Source: Roseinatronobacter monicus
Lineage (GTDB): Bacteria > Pseudomonadota > Alphaproteobacteria > Rhodobacterales > Rhodobacteraceae
Reading direction: 5' to 3'
Assembly (NCBI RefSeq): GCF_006716865.1
Contig: NZ_VFPT01000001.1
Coordinates: 2,413,001 to 2,477,000, forward strand
Length of the DNA: 64,000 nucleotides
Shown: piece after piece, positions 1-9,622 of the stretch
Numbering within the stretch: the first letter of the stretch is position 1
How the letters are laid out: every line of letters begins with the position of its first letter
Notes under the pieces: generated by a model
Databases searched by the model: none
The model's input: the letters and a program-made list of their open reading frames with translations, nothing else
Told to the model about the DNA's origin: nothing
Translations under genes and position numbers: made by a program

Positions 1-266
1 TTATCGGCACTGCATTTGCGCTGGCATGGCCTGTGGCGCTGGCCATCTGCGCCATCTGGGCGGTGGTGTTCAAACTGTCGCGCTATTCCTCGCTGTCGGC
101 GCTGATCGCAAGCGCCCTCAGCCCCGCACTGGCGTTGGCCTTTGGTCATGGCAGCATGGCCGCGCTGTTTGCGGCGCTGACCTTGATGATATTTTACAAA
201 CACAGCGGCAATATCCGCCGCTTTCTGGCCGGAACCGAACCAAAATTCGAGCGTAAGCGCCCATAG
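1..266 (+). CDS. plsY: Glycerol-3-phosphate acyltransferase PlsY, C-terminal part (cut by window edge)
   Basis: The reading frame is open from the window edge to a TAG at 264-266, so only about the last 87 residues are visible. They are hydrophobic, with two or three membrane segments, and end in a basic tail KHSGNIRRFLAGTEPKFERK. This tail (NI-R-L-GTEPKF) is the typical end of PlsY, the inner-membrane enzyme that transfers the acyl group of acyl-phosphate to glycerol-3-phosphate in the first step of phospholipid synthesis. The active-site loops lie upstream and cannot be checked. The gene converges on the NUDIX gene, with 40 bases between the two stops. Confidence 0.88.
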   Translation, partial: IGTAFALAWPVALAICAIWAVVFKLSRYSSLSALIASALSPALALAFGHGSMAALFAALTLMIFYKHSGNIRRFLAGTEPKFERKRP

Positions 267-306
267 GGCAAAAGAAACCCCTGTGGGTGCGCCCTGAACC
301 AGTGCG

Positions 307-744
307 TCATGCAGTCTGTGCGGCTTGCCGTGCAACCATTGCGACATCTTGGCTCAAGTCGCGGGACGTTTCCAAGTCCTGCAACGCGATCCACTTCGCA
401 TCCAGCGCGTCATCTGCGGCGACTGGAGCGCCTGCGCGCCATTGGCACCGGACTGCAACAAGCACAAAATGTTGCCGAAGCTGACCCTCATCAGATCGGT
501 CATACGCATCAACTGCCGTGAAGATCCGCTCTGCGACAGCGGTTATGCCCGTTTCCTCGAATAATTCCCGTTCGGCGGCGGCCAACAGGGTCTCGCCAAA
601 TTCGACCTTGCCGCCCGGAAACCCCCAAAGCCCGGCATCGGGCGGGTTGGCACGCTGTACCAAAAGCAGTTTGCCGTCGTGAATGACGACAGCAAGAACG
701 GCCACGATGGGGCGCACAGGCGGGGATGGGGGATTATGCGGCAT
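307..744 (-). CDS. NUDIX hydrolase (ADP-ribose pyrophosphatase-like)
   Basis: A 145-residue single-domain protein. The NUDIX box is complete: G-x5-E-x7-REL-x-EE-x-G-I (GKVEFGE...RELFEETGI, about residues 44-66), which supplies the Mg-binding glutamates for cleaving nucleoside diphosphates linked to a further group. The N-terminal strand VAVLAVVIHDGKLLLVQR fits small NUDIX proteins of the ADP-ribose or mutator type. I chose the ATG at 744. The frame stays open to a TTG at 780, which would add 12 residues with no family character, and neither start has a clear ribosome binding site. Substrate cannot be told from sequence. It lies 63 bases downstream of the LuxR-type gene on the same strand, so co-transcription is possible. 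Confidence 0.85.
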   Translation of the reverse strand: MPHNPPSPPVRPIVAVLAVVIHDGKLLLVQRANPPDAGLWGFPGGKVEFGETLLAAAERELFEETGITAVAERIFTAVDAYDRSDEGQLRQHFVLVAVRCQWRAGAPVAADDALDAKWIALQDLETSRDLSQDVAMVARQAAQTA

Positions 745-807
745 GTGGCGGTGATAGCAAATGCGCAAGGTAAACCGCAAGAGAGCCAGAGCGCGCGCAA
801 GGCAGTT

Positions 808-1725
808 TCATGCGCGGCCAAAGGCAAGTGCGCTTGTCCAAATGCGGCGCATCAGGTCGGGTTGGCCACGCAAACCCGTCTTCGCATAGACCTGTTTGGA
901 ATAATAGCGCGCGGTTTCCAGTGTCAGCCCCAGCGCTTGCGCGGCGTCAGACAGGCTGGCACCTTGGGCCAGCGCGCGCACCAGCCGCGCTTCTGATACG
1001 GTCAGGTGCAGTGCTTCGGCCAGTGCCTCTGCTGTGGGCAAGGCGTGCGCGCTGGCGCGCAAAACCCCCTCAACGCGACCATCCGGCCTGCGTTGGCACA
1101 GCATGTCCAGATCGGGGGGAATGGACAATAGCGCCGTCTGCCCCATTTTGCGTGGCAAGACCGGAACCTGATGCATCCGCGCCAGTAAATCCCGCGCCAC
1201 GCCGTCGCGCGCGACAGGCAGGCCGCGCGCGTCGAACTCAACATATCCTACGCCAATCCGCCGCGCCACAGCATCCGAGCGCGCCGCTTGGTCGGACAAA
1301 TCCGCAATGTGCGCCGCGATCTGCCACGCCTGTTCCAGATGCGGGACCAGCGCTGTTAGAATGGCACTGTCCACCGCGCGAAACATTCCGCGCTGGCGCA
1401 GGGCCATCAGCCAGCCGACCCCGTCAGACAAACGCAATCCAATGGCGCGGTGATCTGCCGCCTCTGCGACACCCCCGAGTGCCGGGGCGCGATCCATCAG
1501 CTCTTCGCCCGTATAGACGCGGCGCAACCGCAACCCTGTCAGGATTGCGGGCATTGGCACAGCCAGCGGTCCGGTTTGATCCCACCCCCGCGACGGGGTG
1601 AAAAGCTGAACCTGATCGGCCTGCACATAACTGGCCAATAGGCGCAACACCTCTGGCCAGCCTCCGGCCGATACACCGACCTGCTGAAGTGACAGCAATA
1701 TCGCAGACTCTGGCGCTGTTATCAT
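808..1725 (-). CDS. LuxR-type transcriptional regulator
   Basis: A 305-residue protein whose last 65 residues form a GerE/LuxR helix-turn-helix ([15 protein letters not shown], then [28 protein letters not shown] in outline). The first 230 residues are not a clear receiver or autoinducer domain and may be a degenerate sensory (PAS- or GAF-like) domain. The ATG at 1725 is preferred because a G-rich stretch (GGGGGTGGGGG) lies just upstream; an ATG further upstream would run through the palindrome at 1740-1755. The gene is divergent from cysD with 95 bases between starts, so it is a candidate regulator of the sulfate-activation operon. That role is inferred from position only. Confidence 0.8.
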   Translation of the reverse strand: MITAPESAILLSLQQVGVSAGGWPEVLRLLASYVQADQVQLFTPSRGWDQTGPLAVPMPAILTGLRLRRVYTGEELMDRAPALGGVAEAADHRAIGLRLSDGVGWLMALRQRGMFRAVDSAILTALVPHLEQAWQIAAHIADLSDQAARSDAVARRIGVGYVEFDARGLPVARDGVARDLLARMHQVPVLPRKMGQTALLSIPPDLDMLCQRRPDGRVEGVLRASAHALPTAEALAEALHLTVSEARLVRALAQGASLSDAAQALGLTLETARYYSKQVYAKTGLRGQPDLMRRIWTSALAFGRA

Positions 1726-1739
1726 CAGAACCCCCACCC

Positions 1740-1755
1740 CCTCCCATATGGGAGG
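1740..1755. promoter_or_regulatory. 16-bp perfect palindrome between luxR-type gene and cysD
   Basis: CCTCCCATATGGGAGG is a perfect inverted repeat in the only gap between the divergent regulator (start 1725) and cysD (start 1821). Its symmetry and place suggest an operator, possibly for the LuxR-type protein itself. It also overlaps the G-rich leader of the regulator mRNA, so binding could affect that gene directly. There is no experimental support. Confidence 0.45.
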
Positions 1756-1820
1756 TGCGGGCAGATTACAGCAGCGATATGCCCTTGCCAACATCATTCA
1801 AGAAAGGGACGAGCATTCAC

Positions 1821-2723
1821 ATGTCCATCCATACTTTAACCCATTTGCAGCGCCTTGAGGCCGAAGCGATCCACATCATGCGCGAGGTTGTCACGCAGGC
1901 GGACAAGCCGGTGATGCTGTATTCCGTCGGCAAGGACAGCGCTGTCATGCTGCATCTGGCGAAGAAAGCATTTTACCCGGCACCGCCGCCCTTTCCGCTG
2001 CTGCATGTGGACACAACGTGGAAATTCCGCGCCATGTATGAAATGCGCGACCGTGCCGCGCGCAAGGCGGGCATGCAGTTGTTGGTCCATCAAAACCCCG
2101 ACGCGGTGCGCCAAGGGATCAACCCGTTCGATCATGGCGGGCTGCACACCGACATGTGGAAAACCGAAGGGCTGAAACAGGCGCTGGACCTGCACGGCTT
2201 TGACGCCGCCTTCGGGGGCGCACGCCGCGATGAAGAGAAGAGCCGCGCGAAAGAGCGCATTTTCAGCTTCCGCACCGCCAGCCACCGCTGGGACCCCAAG
2301 AACCAGCGACCAGAGCTGTGGCGCACCTACAATGCGCGCAAGAACAAGGGCGAGTCGATGCGCGTCTTTCCCCTGTCAAACTGGACCGAGCTGGACATCT
2401 GGCAATATATCCATCTGGAAAGCATAGATATTGTGCCGCTCTACTATGCCGCTGAACGCCCGACCGTCATCCGCGACGGGTTGATGCTGATGGTCGATGA
2501 TGACCGCTTTCCATTGAATGGCGAGCAACCTGTCATGCGCTCGATCCGGTTTCGCACATTGGGCTGCTACCCGCTTACCGGTGCAGTGGAAAGCCACGCG
2601 CAAACCTTGCCCCAGATCATTCAGGAAATGCTGCTGACCACCACTTCGGAACGGCAGGGCCGCGCGATTGACCATGATCAATCCGCGTCCATGGAGAAGA
2701 AGAAGCAGGAAGGGTATTTTTGA
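1821..2723 (+). CDS. cysD: Sulfate adenylyltransferase subunit 2 (CysD)
   Basis: A 300-residue catalytic subunit of ATP sulfurylase, which makes adenosine 5'-phosphosulfate (APS) from ATP and sulfate in the cytoplasm. The PP-loop SVGKDS is at residues 35-40, and the full length aligns by eye with CysD, including the family sequences [16 protein letters not shown] and [12 protein letters not shown] in the middle. The frame is open further upstream, but the ATG at 1821 begins the family's usual N-terminus ([22 protein letters not shown]). The stop TGA at 2721-2723 shares its last base with the ATG of cysNC, so the two subunits are probably translationally coupled. Confidence 0.96.
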   Translation: MSIHTLTHLQRLEAEAIHIMREVVTQADKPVMLYSVGKDSAVMLHLAKKAFYPAPPPFPLLHVDTTWKFRAMYEMRDRAARKAGMQLLVHQNPDAVRQGINPFDHGGLHTDMWKTEGLKQALDLHGFDAAFGGARRDEEKSRAKERIFSFRTASHRWDPKNQRPELWRTYNARKNKGESMRVFPLSNWTELDIWQYIHLESIDIVPLYYAAERPTVIRDGLMLMVDDDRFPLNGEQPVMRSIRFRTLGCYPLTGAVESHAQTLPQIIQEMLLTTTSERQGRAIDHDQSASMEKKKQEGYF

Positions 2724-4621
2724 TGAACGAGATTTACAAAACCGACGCACTGATTGCGGAAGATATTGACGCATATCTGGAAACCCACCAGCACAAGACC
2801 ATGCTGCGCTTTATCACCTGCGGGTCCGTCGATGACGGAAAATCCACCCTGATCGGGCGTCTGCTCTATGACAGCAAGATGATCTTTGAAGACCAGCTTG
2901 CCACGCTGGAAGCGGATTCGAAGCGCGTCGGCACCCAAGGCGAAGCGATTGATTTCGCATTGCTGGTAGACGGGCTGGCCGCCGAGCGCGAGCAGGGCAT
3001 CACCATTGATGTGGCCTACCGCTTCTTTGCGACTGAAAAGCGCAAGTTCATCGTCGCTGACACACCGGGACATGAACAATATACCCGCAACATGGTCACT
3101 GGCGCGTCAACCGCCGATCTGGCCGTGATCCTGATTGATGCGCGCAAGGGTGTGCTGACACAGACACGGCGCCACAGCTATCTGGCGCATCTGATCGGCA
3201 TTCGGCACCTTGTGCTGGCCGTAAACAAGATGGACCTTGTCGGCTATGACCGCGCGGTGTTTGACCGGATCGTGGCCGACTACCGCGCATTCGCCGACAG
3301 TATCGGGATTGTCGAGTTTACACCCATCCCGATTTCAGGCCTTGCGGGCGACAATATCACCACCCGCAGCGATCAGACACCTTGGTTTGAAGGCCCAGTG
3401 CTGTTGGATCATCTGGAAACGGTCGAGTTGGACCAGAGTGCCAACCAGCGCAATGCCTTTCGTATGCCGGTGCAATGGGTCAACCGCCCCAATCTGGATT
3501 TCCGCGGCTTTTCAGGCACGATTGCTGCGGGTCAGGTGAGTAAGGGCGATGACATCCGCGTCCTGCCCTCTGGCAAGACATCGACCATTTCGCGCATCGT
3601 CACCATGGGCGGCGATCTGGACATGGCCGTTGCCGGACAAGCCGTCACCCTGTGCTTTGCCGATGAAATCGACTGTTCACGCGGACAGGTGATTACCACC
3701 GCGAAAAGCCCGGTTGAAGTGGCAGACCAGTTCGAGGCGACTGTGATCTGGATGGATGAGGAAGAAATGGTGCCGGGGCGCGCCTATTGGCTGAAAATCG
3801 GCCCGCAAACTGTCAGCGCGACCGTGGCGCAGCCGAAGTATCAGGTCAATGTCAACACGATGGAACATCTGGCCGCCAAGTCGCTGGACCTGAATGCGAT
3901 TGGCGTGGCCAATATCACCACCGATCGCGACATCCCCTTCACCCCCTACAGCGAAAGCCGCGATCTGGGGGGCTTCATCCTGATTGACAAGATGACGAAC
4001 CGCACAGTGGGCGCAGGGTTGATCCATTTCGCATTGCGGCGGGCCCAGAATATCCATTGGCAAGCGACAGATATCAGCCGCACCCATCACGCCAGCCTGA
4101 AGAACCAAAAACCAATGGTGCTTTGGATGACTGGGCTTTCGGGGTCGGGCAAATCCACAATCGCCAATATCGTAGAGCGCAAGCTCGCGCGCATGAATCG
4201 CCACACCTTCCTTCTGGATGGCGACAATGTGCGCCACGGTCTGAACAAGGATCTGGGCTTTACCGATGCCGACCGCGTCGAGAATGTCCGCCGTGTCGGT
4301 GAGGTGGCAAAGCTGATGACCGATGCCGGGCTGATCGTGATTACCGCTTTCATCTCGCCCTTCCGGTCAGAGCGCGAGATGGTGCGCGGCATGATGCAAC
4401 CGGGCGAGTTTATGGAGATTTTCATCGACACACCACTAGAGGAAGCCGAAGCGCGCGATGTGAAAGGGCTGTATGCCAAAGCGCGCGCGGGTCAACTCAA
4501 GAACTTCACAGGGATCGATTCGCCCTATGAGGCGCCCGAGGCCCCGCAAATCCGCATTGATACGACGATGATGAGTGCCGAGCAGGCCGCCGATCTGATT
4601 ATCGACAGACTGATCCCCTGA
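2723..4621 (+). CDS. cysNC: Bifunctional sulfate adenylyltransferase subunit 1 / APS kinase (CysNC)
   Basis: A 632-residue fusion. The N-terminal EF-Tu-like GTPase has the P-loop GSVDDGKS at 34-41, DTPGH at 113-117 and NKMD at 168-171; GTP hydrolysis drives APS formation by the CysD partner. The C-terminal domain is APS kinase, with P-loop GLSGSGKS near 471-478 and the LDGDNVRHGLNKDLGF signature after it; it phosphorylates APS to PAPS. The fusion is common in rhizobia and Rhodobacteraceae. The start is the ATG overlapping the cysD stop; a TTG three bases earlier is less likely. The gene is followed by 192 bases before the next gene. Confidence 0.96.
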   Translation: MNEIYKTDALIAEDIDAYLETHQHKTMLRFITCGSVDDGKSTLIGRLLYDSKMIFEDQLATLEADSKRVGTQGEAIDFALLVDGLAAEREQGITIDVAYRFFATEKRKFIVADTPGHEQYTRNMVTGASTADLAVILIDARKGVLTQTRRHSYLAHLIGIRHLVLAVNKMDLVGYDRAVFDRIVADYRAFADSIGIVEFTPIPISGLAGDNITTRSDQTPWFEGPVLLDHLETVELDQSANQRNAFRMPVQWVNRPNLDFRGFSGTIAAGQVSKGDDIRVLPSGKTSTISRIVTMGGDLDMAVAGQAVTLCFADEIDCSRGQVITTAKSPVEVADQFEATVIWMDEEEMVPGRAYWLKIGPQTVSATVAQPKYQVNVNTMEHLAAKSLDLNAIGVANITTDRDIPFTPYSESRDLGGFILIDKMTNRTVGAGLIHFALRRAQNIHWQATDISRTHHASLKNQKPMVLWMTGLSGSGKSTIANIVERKLARMNRHTFLLDGDNVRHGLNKDLGFTDADRVENVRRVGEVAKLMTDAGLIVITAFISPFRSEREMVRGMMQPGEFMEIFIDTPLEEAEARDVKGLYAKARAGQLKNFTGIDSPYEAPEAPQIRIDTTMMSAEQAADLIIDRLIP

Positions 4622-4813
4622 GCGCGCGTGGTGCCTGCGCAAATCGCAGGCACCACTGCTTTTTGAGAAAATTTGTTCAACCCGCCATCTGATTGCGCCA
4701 GCGCAAGGACAGGCCCGCCCCCGTCTGACATAGTGTCGTTGATGCCGCCTGCCCGCAGCAGGCCGCGAAGCCCAACCACCGGGCCAGAACACATGCAGCA
4801 AGGGGATGAACAG

Positions 4814-5566
4814 ATGTATGATTTCACTGGAAAAACCGCCATTGTCACAGGGGCCGCTTCTGGCATAGGCGAGGCAATTGCGCTGGAACTTGCAGCAAGC
4901 GGTGCCTTTGTCATCGTCTCGGACCTGACCGAGGAAAGCTGCGCGCGCCCTGTTGCAACCATCCTTGACCGGGGCGGAAAGGCAGCCCCTTTTGCCGCCG
5001 ATGTTTCGGACCCGAAGGCGATGGAAGCGCTGGTGGCTTTTGCCGAAGCGCAGACCGGCGCCCTGCACCTTGCCGTAAACAATGCAGGGATCGGCGGCGC
5101 TCAGGCCCCGACAGGCGAATATCCGATTGACGCGTGGCAACAGGTGATTAACGTCAACCTCAATGGCGTGTTCTACGGGATGCGCTACCAGATCCCGGCG
5201 ATGGAGCGCGCGGGCGGCGGTGCCATTGTCAATATGGCCTCGATCCTTGGGTCAGTGGGCTTTGCGAATTCTTCGGGCTATGTGGCGTCCAAACACGCGC
5301 TGCTGGGCCTCACCAAAACCGCCGCGATGGAATACGCGCAAAAGGGCATTCGCATCAATTCCGTTGGCCCCGCCTTCATCCAGACCCCACTTTTGACCGA
5401 TAATCTGAGCAAGGACATGCTGGACGGCTTGGCCGGGCTTCACCCGATGGGCCGCATCGGCACCGCGGAAGAAGTTTCAGCGCTGACCTGTTTCCTGCTC
5501 TCAGAACGTGCAAGTTTTATCACTGGCAGCTACCATCTGGTGGATGGTGGATACACTGCGCCATAA
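4814..5566 (+). CDS. SDR family NAD(P)-dependent oxidoreductase
   Basis: A 250-residue classical short-chain dehydrogenase. It has the cofactor motif TGAASGIG (13-19), NNAG (89-92) and the catalytic residues S143, Y156 and K160 (YVASK). D37 at the end of the second strand (VSDL) suggests a preference for NAD(H) over NADP(H). The C-terminal VDGGYTAP is typical. The ATG at 4814 has AGGGGA eight bases upstream; the longer open frame back to 4673 lacks SDR features. The substrate is unknown. The P-type ATPase gene starts 18 bases after the stop, so the two may share a transcript without an obvious functional link. Confidence 0.92.
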   Translation: MYDFTGKTAIVTGAASGIGEAIALELAASGAFVIVSDLTEESCARPVATILDRGGKAAPFAADVSDPKAMEALVAFAEAQTGALHLAVNNAGIGGAQAPTGEYPIDAWQQVINVNLNGVFYGMRYQIPAMERAGGGAIVNMASILGSVGFANSSGYVASKHALLGLTKTAAMEYAQKGIRINSVGPAFIQTPLLTDNLSKDMLDGLAGLHPMGRIGTAEEVSALTCFLLSERASFITGSYHLVDGGYTAP

Positions 5567-5584
5567 AGACGGAATACAATCTTC

Positions 5585-8248
5585 ATGACGGAAAATACTG
5601 CTTTCTGGACGATTCCGGCCGAAAAAGTTCTGGCCGATCTTGATACAAGTGCCGATGGGCTTGACCCTGAACAGGCCAGCGCACGCCGTGCGGAATATGG
5701 CCTGAACAAGCTGCCCGACGCACCGCGCCCCGGCCCATTGGCGCGACTTGCGCGCCAGTTCAACAACCTGCTGACCCTTGTACTGATCGGGGCGGCTGTC
5801 ATCACAGCACTTCTGGGCCACTGGATCGACACAGGCGTTATATTGGCTGTGGTCGTCATCAATGCCGTCATAGGCTTTGTGCAAGAAGGCAAGGCCGAAG
5901 CGGCGCTGGACGCCCTGCGCGACATGCTCGCACCCAAGGCCAATATACTGCGCGCCGGGCAGCGCATGTCGGTTGCGGGTGCCGATCTGGTGCCCGGCGA
6001 TATTGTCTTGTTAGAGGCAGGCGACAAAGTGCCCGCTGACCTGCGCCTGATCGAAATATCAGGCATGACAGTGGAAGAAGCGATCCTGACAGGCGAATCT
6101 GTTCCGGTGCGCAAAGCCACTGCCCCAGTCGCCGCAGAGGCCGACTTGGGCGATCGCACCCCCATGGCGTTCAGCGGCACAATGGTCGCCGAAGGCACAG
6201 GGATGGGTGTGGTTACAGCGACAGGCGACAAAACCGAAATTGGGCGCATCAGCACCATGATGTCCAATGTGCAGACCCTCAAGACACCGCTGATCCGCCA
6301 GATGGAGGTTTTCGCCAAATACCTGACCGGATTCATCCTTGTGTTGGCATCCGGGATTCTGGCCTTTACGCTTGTGCTGCGCGACATGCCTTTTGCCGAG
6401 GCGTTCATGATTGTTGTCGGCCTGTTCGTCGCGGCCATCCCCGAAGGGTTGCCTGCCGTTTTGACAGTGACTTTGGCCATTGGCGTGCAATCCATGGCGC
6501 GCCGCAATGCGATCATCCGCCGCCTGCCCATCATCGAGACATTGGGCGCAGTTTCGACCATCTGCTCGGACAAGACAGGCACCTTGACGCGCAACGAAAT
6601 GATGGTCGCCAGCGCGGTCACGGCCCAAGATGTCGTCAAAGTGTCTGGCCAAGGCTATGCCCCCGAAGGCGAGGTCGCGGGCGGCGACGAAAACATCCTC
6701 TCGTCCATGGCGCAGGTCGCAGCCCTGTGCAACACCGCCGCACTCGTACAAAGCGACAAGGGCTGGCGGGTTGAAGGCGACCCGATGGAAGGGGCGCTTC
6801 TGGCCTTTGCTGGCAAACTGGGTATCGAGCCTGCAAAACGCCCCCGCGCGCAAGCCAGCATTCCCTTCGATGCGCGCTATCGCTACATGGCGGTCCTGCA
6901 TGACGGGCTTGTGCTGCTGAAAGGCGCGCCAGAGCGCGTGCTCGCGCAATGCGACACGCAACTGGGCGCAGACGGGCCAGAACCGGTGGACAAGGCCTAT
7001 TGGGACAGCGCCAGCGCGCAGATCGCCAATGACGGCCAGCGCGTTCTGGCACTTGCACAGATGACGCATGAGGGCAGTGACCTGACCCATGACACTGTCG
7101 CAGGCGGGCTGACGCTGTTGGGCCTTGTCGGCCTGATCGACCCACCCCGAGAAGAGGTGATCGCCGCGGTCGCCGAGTGCCACAGCGCGGGGATTTCGGT
7201 GAAGATGATCACCGGCGATCACGCGGGCACGGCTGCTGCCATCGGTCGCCAGATCGGGTTGCACCAGACCGACCAGCCCCTGACCGGGGCTGAGATTGAC
7301 CAGATGGATGACCCCGCGCTTGAAGCGGCAATCCGGCGCACCGATGTTTTTGCCCGCACCTCGCCCGAACATAAGCTGCGGCTGGTGCAGGCGTTGCAGG
7401 CACGCGGGCAGGTCGTGGCCATGACGGGCGACGGGGTCAACGACGCCCCTGCCCTCAAACGCGCCGATGCTGGGATTGCAATGGGGTTAAAAGGGTCCGA
7501 GGCCGCGCGCGAGGCGTCCGATTTCGTCTTGGCCGATGACAATTTCGCTTCCATCGCCGAGGCAGTCAAACAAGGCCGCACAGTCTATGCCAACCTCAAA
7601 AAGGTCATCACCTTTCTGCTGCCGGTAAATGGCGGCGAGTCGATCTCACTGATCATTGCGGTTCTGTTCGGGTTGATGCTGCCGATCACGCCCTTGCAGA
7701 TTCTCTGGATCAATATGGTCAGTTCCGTGGCGCTGGCCATGTCGCTGGCCTTCGAGCGCCCCGAGGCCGCTATCATGCGCCAGCCCCCCCGCCGCGCCAA
7801 TGCGCCAATCCTGTCACGCTTCATCCTGTGGCGGGTGTTTCTGGTTTCAATCCTGTTTGCGATGGGAATTTTCGGCCAATTCGCCCTTGCACAGATGCAA
7901 GGCGCAGGTCTGGATGAGGCGCGCACCATGGCATTGAACACGCTGGTGGCGATGGAAGTGTTCTACCTGTTCTCCGTGCGCTACCGGCATGGGTGGTCGA
8001 TCAGCTGGCAAGGCGTGAAAGGCACGCCCGCAGTGCTGATCGCCATCGCCATTGTGATCGTGCTGCAAGCAGGTTTCACCTATCTGCCCTTCATGCAGAC
8101 CCTGTTTGACACAGTCGCGCTCAGTGTTTGGCAAGTGGCGCAATGTGCGGCCGCCGGTGTTCTCTTGCTGGTGGTGCTGGAGATCGACAAACATGCGGCC
8201 AACCTTTGGAAGCGGTTGGGGTCAGAAATGACATCAGCGCGGGAGTGA
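5585..8248 (+). CDS. Cation-transporting P-type ATPase (P2-type, CtpF/PacL2-like)
   Basis: An 887-residue membrane pump with the full P-ATPase set: an N-terminal cation-ATPase domain, TGES near 169, PEGLP in M4 near 286-290, the phosphorylation site DKTGTLT near 329 and TGDGVNDAP near 614. Length and PEGLP place it in the P2A (SERCA-like) group. In M6 the usual Ca-binding N-x-x-T-D is replaced by NMVSS, so the key aspartate is absent. This is a feature of CtpF-type pumps, whose ion is less certain. Calcium specificity should therefore not be assumed; monovalent cations or another divalent ion are possible. A hairpin spans the stop codon. Confidence 0.9.
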   Translation: MTENTAFWTIPAEKVLADLDTSADGLDPEQASARRAEYGLNKLPDAPRPGPLARLARQFNNLLTLVLIGAAVITALLGHWIDTGVILAVVVINAVIGFVQEGKAEAALDALRDMLAPKANILRAGQRMSVAGADLVPGDIVLLEAGDKVPADLRLIEISGMTVEEAILTGESVPVRKATAPVAAEADLGDRTPMAFSGTMVAEGTGMGVVTATGDKTEIGRISTMMSNVQTLKTPLIRQMEVFAKYLTGFILVLASGILAFTLVLRDMPFAEAFMIVVGLFVAAIPEGLPAVLTVTLAIGVQSMARRNAIIRRLPIIETLGAVSTICSDKTGTLTRNEMMVASAVTAQDVVKVSGQGYAPEGEVAGGDENILSSMAQVAALCNTAALVQSDKGWRVEGDPMEGALLAFAGKLGIEPAKRPRAQASIPFDARYRYMAVLHDGLVLLKGAPERVLAQCDTQLGADGPEPVDKAYWDSASAQIANDGQRVLALAQMTHEGSDLTHDTVAGGLTLLGLVGLIDPPREEVIAAVAECHSAGISVKMITGDHAGTAAAIGRQIGLHQTDQPLTGAEIDQMDDPALEAAIRRTDVFARTSPEHKLRLVQALQARGQVVAMTGDGVNDAPALKRADAGIAMGLKGSEAAREASDFVLADDNFASIAEAVKQGRTVYANLKKVITFLLPVNGGESISLIIAVLFGLMLPITPLQILWINMVSSVALAMSLAFERPEAAIMRQPPRRANAPILSRFILWRVFLVSILFAMGIFGQFALAQMQGAGLDEARTMALNTLVAMEVFYLFSVRYRHGWSISWQGVKGTPAVLIAIAIVIVLQAGFTYLPFMQTLFDTVALSVWQVAQCAAAGVLLLVVLEIDKHAANLWKRLGSEMTSARE

Positions 8249-8258
8249 CCCCGCGCTG
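8235..8258. terminator. Hairpin at the end of the P-type ATPase gene
   Basis: CAGCGCGGG and CCCGCGCTG form a perfect 9-bp stem with a 6-base loop that contains the ATPase stop codon. It lies between two convergent genes, the ATPase and folD. There is no T-tract, so termination activity is uncertain. Confidence 0.35.
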
Positions 8259-8288
8259 CACAGACTTCAGGCGTCGCGCATCGTCTCG

Positions 8289-9179
8289 TCAGACGGTCAG
8301 CCCCTCAGGCTCGGCCAGTCCATGCGCGCGGCAGGTGGCAGTGACCGTATTGGCCAGCAGGCAGGCAATGGTCATCGGCCCTACCCCGCCCGGAACCGGG
8401 GTGATCGCCCCTGCAACCTGTGCTGCGCTGTCAAAATGAACGTCCCCGACCAGCTTGGTCTTGCCATCGCGCTCAATCCGGTTGATGCCCACATCGATCA
8501 CAGTGGCCCCGGGCTTGATCCAGTCGCCCCGAACCATCGCGGCGCGGCCCACGGCGGCGACTAGAATATCCGCCCCTTGGCAAATTGCGGGCAAATCCTT
8601 GCTGCGCGAATGCGCAATCGTCACAGTGCAGCTGTCCCCCAGCAACAACTGGGCCATTGGCTTGCCAACGATATTCGAGCGGCCCACCACCACAGCATTC
8701 AGCCCCGACAAATTGCCATGATGATCGCGCAGCAGCATCAGGCACCCCAAAGGCGTGCAGGGCACCATCGATTTCTGACCTGTCCCCAACAGCCCGACAT
8801 TGGAAATGTGAAAGCCGTCAACATCCTTGGACGGGTCAATCGAATTGATGACAAGGTCCGAATCCAGATGAGAGGGCAGTGGCAACTGTACCAGAATGCC
8901 ATGAACTTCAGGATCAGCATTCAATCTGGCGATCAACGCCAGAAGATCCGCTTCGGATGTGTCTGCGTCCAGCTTATGTTCGAAAGATGCCATTCCGACT
9001 TCGACGGTCAGCTTCCCCTTTGAGCGGACATAGACCTGACTCGCCGGATCTTCGCCCACCAGAACAACAGCCAGACCCGGCGTGACAGAATGTTTCTCTT
9101 TCAGCAGCGTGACATGATCTGCGACTTTCGCGCGGACGCGCGCAGCGAATTCTTTTCCGTCAAGTATAGTAGCTGTCAT
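8289..9179 (-). CDS. folD: Bifunctional methylenetetrahydrofolate dehydrogenase / methenyltetrahydrofolate cyclohydrolase (FolD)
   Basis: A 296-residue cytoplasmic enzyme that interconverts 5,10-methylene-THF and 10-formyl-THF with NADP. Visible family marks are the substrate-site segment YVRSKGK with the catalytic lysine, QLPLPSHLD, the strongly conserved DVDGFH and NVGLL, the [17 protein letters not shown] nucleotide-binding segment and [12 protein letters not shown] near the C-terminus. It starts five bases after the small chorismate mutase gene and downstream of fhs on the same strand, so the three look like one one-carbon operon in which Fhs makes the 10-formyl-THF that FolD uses. Confidence 0.96.
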   Translation of the reverse strand: MTATILDGKEFAARVRAKVADHVTLLKEKHSVTPGLAVVLVGEDPASQVYVRSKGKLTVEVGMASFEHKLDADTSEADLLALIARLNADPEVHGILVQLPLPSHLDSDLVINSIDPSKDVDGFHISNVGLLGTGQKSMVPCTPLGCLMLLRDHHGNLSGLNAVVVGRSNIVGKPMAQLLLGDSCTVTIAHSRSKDLPAICQGADILVAAVGRAAMVRGDWIKPGATVIDVGINRIERDGKTKLVGDVHFDSAAQVAGAITPVPGGVGPMTIACLLANTVTATCRAHGLAEPEGLTV

Positions 9180-9184
9180 GGTGT

Positions 9185-9490
9185 CTATTCCTGTTCATCT
9201 TGTCCCAGAATTTTCTCTTCACGCGCGATTGACCAGTCGATCAGCTGCGACCACAAACTGTCCGCCAACTCCGGGTCCCATCCCTGCGCAAGTGCCTCTG
9301 CGCGAACGTTGTTGCGCACCTCGGTCACACGCGCGTTGATCCGCGCCGGCAAACCCTCTGCCGGTTTTAACTCGGCTGCGCGGTCAATATACGCCGCACG
9401 CTCGGAGAAAAGCCCAACCAGCTTGCGATCCAACCTGTCGATCTGATCACGAAGCTCAGCCATGTTGCGGCATTCAGAAGGGGGACGCAT
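9185..9490 (-). CDS. AroQ-type chorismate mutase-like protein
   Basis: A 101-residue all-helical protein whose N-terminus ([33 protein letters not shown]) matches the first helix of AroQ chorismate mutases, which convert chorismate to prephenate. The catalytic arginine and lysine positions are only partly evident, so activity is likely but not certain. I used the ATG at 9490; the frame is open to 9613 without family similarity. Its place between fhs and folD is odd for an aromatic pathway enzyme. A second, more typical chorismate mutase is at 30076-30372. Confidence 0.75.
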   Translation of the reverse strand: MRPPSECRNMAELRDQIDRLDRKLVGLFSERAAYIDRAAELKPAEGLPARINARVTEVRNNVRAEALAQGWDPELADSLWSQLIDWSIAREEKILGQDEQE

Positions 9491-9622
9491 CAGCACACCA
9501 TATCTTGTTATGTGCTTGCGTCCTAACTTCCCTCCGCTCGGGTTGCAATGCGACGCTTTTGCGGGATGGTGGGCGGGGCGATGCGCGCTCAGCGCGCGAG
9601 CGCCGTCTACCATCCCGGCTTG

